From Allopusillimonas ginsengisoli (GTDB taxonomy: Bacteria > Pseudomonadota > Gammaproteobacteria > Burkholderiales > Burkholderiaceae_B), in contig RAPG01000001.1 in the NCBI GenBank assembly GCA_005239165.1, positions 124,001 through 188,000 on the forward strand: a stretch of 64,000 bases of DNA, read 5' to 3'. Both the position numbers and the translations under genes were made by a program. Position 1 is the first letter of the stretch. Each line of letters starts with the position of its first letter. The notes beneath the pieces were generated by a model. The model saw nothing but the letters and a program-made list of their open reading frames with translations. It did not search any database and was not told the origin of the DNA. Positions 63,405 to 64,000 of the stretch are shown piece after piece.

Positions 63405-63974
63405 CTAGCCCGAAAACCCGCCCTCGTCCAGAAACCGCTGCTCTTCTTCTGTGGTCACACGCGCCAGGCAGTCATTGCGATGCGGGAAGCGTCCAAAACG
63501 GGCAATGATGTCATGGTGGATGTTGGCCCATTTCAATCCATCGGGGGCCAACTCGCCGTACAACGTCAGAGCGTAATCCTGGTCAGCAAGCAGTTCAGAA
63601 TGGACGAATGGCGTGCAGACAAACAGACGCAATTCAGGTGCAATATGAGCCGCGTGTCCTTGGTCGATCATAATGCCTGCGTAATGCCGCGCCAGCGCGT
63701 CTGTGGCAAACATATGCGCCGTTCCCCGAAAGGCATTGCGCGGAAACTGATCCAGCAAAATCAGCAGCGCCAGGCAGGCTTCCGGGTTTTTTGCCCAGTC
63801 CTCCAGCTCACGGCGGGCCGCAGCAAAATGCAGATCGAGAAACTTGCTGCGAAAAGCGTCATCCAGAGCCTGATCTTTTGCAAACCATTTACCGGGGCCG
63901 GCATCAAGCCAAAAGCGCACGACTGCCTGTGCCTGTGGAAAATTTTTGGAGCTGGGATCAGATGTATTCATCAT
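63405..63974 (-). CDS. DUF924 family protein
   Basis: 189 residues. The conserved motifs of DUF924 are visible: VVRFWLDAGPGKWFAKDQAL, CLALLILLDQFPRNAFRGTA, FVCTPFVHSELLADQDYALT and FGRFPHRNDCLARVTTEEEQ. The fold is helical and TPR-like; function unknown. It lies 73 bases upstream of the acyl-CoA synthetase on the same strand. The start may be either of two adjacent ATG codons. Confidence 0.92.
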   Translation of the reverse strand: MMNTSDPSSKNFPQAQAVVRFWLDAGPGKWFAKDQALDDAFRSKFLDLHFAAARRELEDWAKNPEACLALLILLDQFPRNAFRGTAHMFATDALARHYAGIMIDQGHAAHIAPELRLFVCTPFVHSELLADQDYALTLYGELAPDGLKWANIHHDIIARFGRFPHRNDCLARVTTEEEQRFLDEGGFSG

Positions 63975-64000
63975 GGACTCACATGCGTTGATGAGGGGCC

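Overview
The window reads as chromosome of a betaproteobacterium of the order Burkholderiales, most likely family Alcaligenaceae (Bordetella / Pusillimonas / Castellaniella-like). The basis is the order TPR protein-lolB-ispE-tRNA-Gln-prs-rplY-pth, the NAD-linked molybdenum formate dehydrogenase operon, several HAAT-type (branched-chain amino acid type) ABC transporters and overall protein similarity judged by eye. No database was consulted. Gene density is high, ATGA stop-start overlaps are frequent, and only one stretch (about 22.2-27.6 kb) looks acquired.

Layout. 0-0.5 kb: start of an exported protein, then a dense array of 7-bp tandem repeats. 0.5-4.7 kb: LysR regulator divergent from a thiamine-diphosphate enzyme, then gcdH (glutaryl-CoA dehydrogenase). 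4.8-15.9 kb: a formate-oxidation locus. A ModE-like regulator with moaA and mobA runs left. fdsGBA-fdhD-fdsD, an OFA-family transporter carrying an apparent early frameshift, and a 40-residue membrane microprotein run right and end at a terminator. 15.9-19.1 kb: a universal stress protein with an FNR-like box, a DUF442 protein, and a nitric-oxide module (group III truncated haemoglobin, NnrS, NsrR) with an NsrR-type operator over its promoter. 19.1-22.1 kb: serA, a PaaI-type thioesterase and a DUF6356 membrane protein.

22.2-27.6 kb is a decayed island. It holds an intact P4-type tyrosine integrase, a complete Fic protein, an internally deleted AlbA_2/ATPase-type regulator, and broken pieces of two type I restriction HsdR subunits, a YhcG nuclease and a second integrase. 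A diverged 90-bp module with a GGGTAATT/AATTACCC palindrome occurs twice in it.

27.7-36.8 kb is housekeeping: ychF, a CPBP protease, pth, rplY, prs, tRNA-Gln, ispE, lolB, a TPR protein and mutM, followed by five 33-bp repeats. 37.1-42.9 kb: hmgA and fahA (homogentisate degradation), a D-2-hydroxyacid dehydrogenase and a phosphomannomutase. 43-64 kb holds two HAAT transporters with different gene fusions: LivHM plus LivGF in one, LivMG in the other, which sits in an operon with acsA. Between and around them lie a sulfatase/LTA-synthase-like protein, a TerC/CBS protein, tRNA-Pro, an AraC regulator, a double PPC-domain protein, a second acyl-CoA synthetase and a DUF924 protein.

How it works together: the formate locus supplies regulator, cofactor synthesis, enzyme, sulfurtransferase and probable transporter for NADH generation from formate. 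The remainder suggests an oligotrophic heterotroph importing amino acids or short organic acids and activating them as CoA esters.
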